Origin: a virus
Direction: 5' to 3' (one strand)
Length of the DNA: 22,831 nucleotides
IMG/VR virus record: IMGVR_UViG_3300014913_000084
Span: 1 to 22,831 of that record
Shown here: in pieces, positions 22,049 to 22,831 of the stretch
Layout: every line of letters starts with the position of its first letter
Numbering within the stretch: position 1 is the first letter of the stretch
Position numbers and translations under genes: made by a program
The notes under the pieces: generated by a model
Database searches by the model: none
Told to the model about the DNA's origin: nothing
The model's input: only the letters and a program-made list of their open reading frames with translations

Positions 22049-22831
22049 TTGGGAGGCAGACCCACGAGTTATAACTATCGCCTCCCCATCAACTGAAATA
22101 ACCATACAAGATCTTCTTGATACTTGCAGGTCACTGGAGGATTCTGACATTGCGTTAGGATATGATTATCTTGTTGATGCTGCTGGCAAAAACCCTCTTG
22201 GCGGTGGCGTATATGTTGGGATAACTCTCACGTTAAATAACGCGAAGTTGGCATTTGAGGGGCGCACTGGCCCGTCATTTGTGCAATGTAACGTATCTGG
22301 TGGCAATCTTGTTGCATTTGATGATGCTGGTAGCGAGATTGATCCGATACAAACGACTGCGTACACGCAAGTTGTGAGAACATCATCGTCATCTGCAACA
22401 TTGCAAGAATTACAGGATATTCAGTTTTCATCATTTGATGGTGGCGTCACTGTTGACACTAGTTCATCTTATTCTGGGACTGTATATCCGACTGGGACTC
22501 CAAGGCAACCTGTTAATAATATGGCTGATGCGTTGTCTATTGCAAGCGAAAGAGGGTTCACGTCTTTCTATATTTTAGGGGACATAACACTGGATGATAG
22601 TTTGGACTTTGAACAATATAGTTTTATTGGGGAATCACCAGATAAATCGACAATAACTGTTGCATCAGACGCGAATACTTATAAATGTGAATTTTACGAA
22701 TGTACTTTAACTGGAATCCTTGATGGCCAATGTAAGGTTAAGAACTCTGTGATTAGTGGATTAAACTATATATCAGGATATGTTGAATTATGCGTAATAT
22801 CAGGCACGATACAATTAGGGGGCGGGGCCAC
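22020..22831 (+). CDS. Tail-fibre/virion surface-type protein (partial, runs off window)
   Basis: At least 270 residues, open to the end of the window. It starts at ATG 22020 with AAGG a few bases upstream: MTIRTDLTVDWEADPRVITI, SPSTEITIQDLLDTCRSLED, then LVDAAGKNPLGGGVYVGITL and KLAFEGRTGPSFVQCNVSGG. From about residue 150 it turns into short Gly/Ser/Thr strands (SSSYSGTVYPTGTPRQPVNN, FYILGDITLDDSLDFEQYSF, STITVASDANTYKCEF) that look like the rungs of a parallel beta-helix. The conserved N-terminus plus beta-helix layout suits an anchored fibre or receptor-binding protein. Confidence 0.62.
   Translation, partial: MTIRTDLTVDWEADPRVITIASPSTEITIQDLLDTCRSLEDSDIALGYDYLVDAAGKNPLGGGVYVGITLTLNNAKLAFEGRTGPSFVQCNVSGGNLVAFDDAGSEIDPIQTTAYTQVVRTSSSSATLQELQDIQFSSFDGGVTVDTSSSYSGTVYPTGTPRQPVNNMADALSIASERGFTSFYILGDITLDDSLDFEQYSFIGESPDKSTITVASDANTYKCEFYECTLTGILDGQCKVKNSVISGLNYISGYVELCVISGTIQLGGGA

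Overview
This window is the packaging, head and start-of-tail region of a tailed double-stranded DNA bacteriophage (or a prophage of one). It encodes both terminase subunits, a DUF1073-type portal, a Mu gpF/SPP1 gp7-type head morphogenesis protein, a ChaB/DUF2213-type prohead protease-scaffold protein, a small head decoration protein, an HK97-fold-like major capsid protein, connector-type small proteins and large beta-rich virion proteins, in the usual order. Every supported gene is on the + strand. Genes are tightly packed, with many ATGA or TAATG overlaps and clear Shine-Dalgarno (SD) sequences, so the host is a bacterium. No host marker gene, integrase, tRNA or rRNA was seen, and the host cannot be named. 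Composition is moderately AT-rich by eye.

Layout: (1) 1-1171 holds no credible gene and is crowded with several families of short direct repeats; it lies directly upstream of the terminase genes. (2) 1172-5393 is the terminase module, heavily invaded. TerS is intact. TerL is fractured into two genes, each carrying one half of a split intein, with a free-standing GIY-YIG endonuclease gene between them; the intein sits in the TerL Walker B motif. A NUMOD3/HNH endonuclease gene is inserted at the 3' end of TerL and is flanked by an imperfect 36-bp repeat that encodes the TerL C-terminus twice. (3) 5393-6737 is a run of six small genes, several cysteine-rich, ending with a small membrane protein behind a possible promoter. 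(4) 6746-13238 is the head module: portal, gpF-like protein with an in-frame 141-residue mini-intein, protease/scaffold protein with a strong internal in-frame start, decoration protein and major capsid protein. (5) 13293-17632 mixes small head or connector proteins with an unusual cassette: an MptE/DUF115-like protein, two glycosyltransferase-like proteins, a sulfotransferase and a SPOUT-methyltransferase-like protein. (6) 17635-22831 encodes large beta-rich virion or tail-fibre type proteins; the last runs off the window.

How it should work: TerS binds phage DNA, possibly in the repeat region, and delivers it to TerL. TerL can only work after its halves find each other and the split intein ligates them. 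TerL docks on the portal and fills a head built from the major capsid protein on the scaffold/protease. The gpF-like protein must also splice out its intein. The strongest candidates for something undescribed are the three-piece TerL, the tail-duplicating HNH insertion, the glycan/sulfation cassette inside the structural operon, and the repeat-dense region upstream of TerS. All family assignments come from reading motifs by eye; no database search was run.
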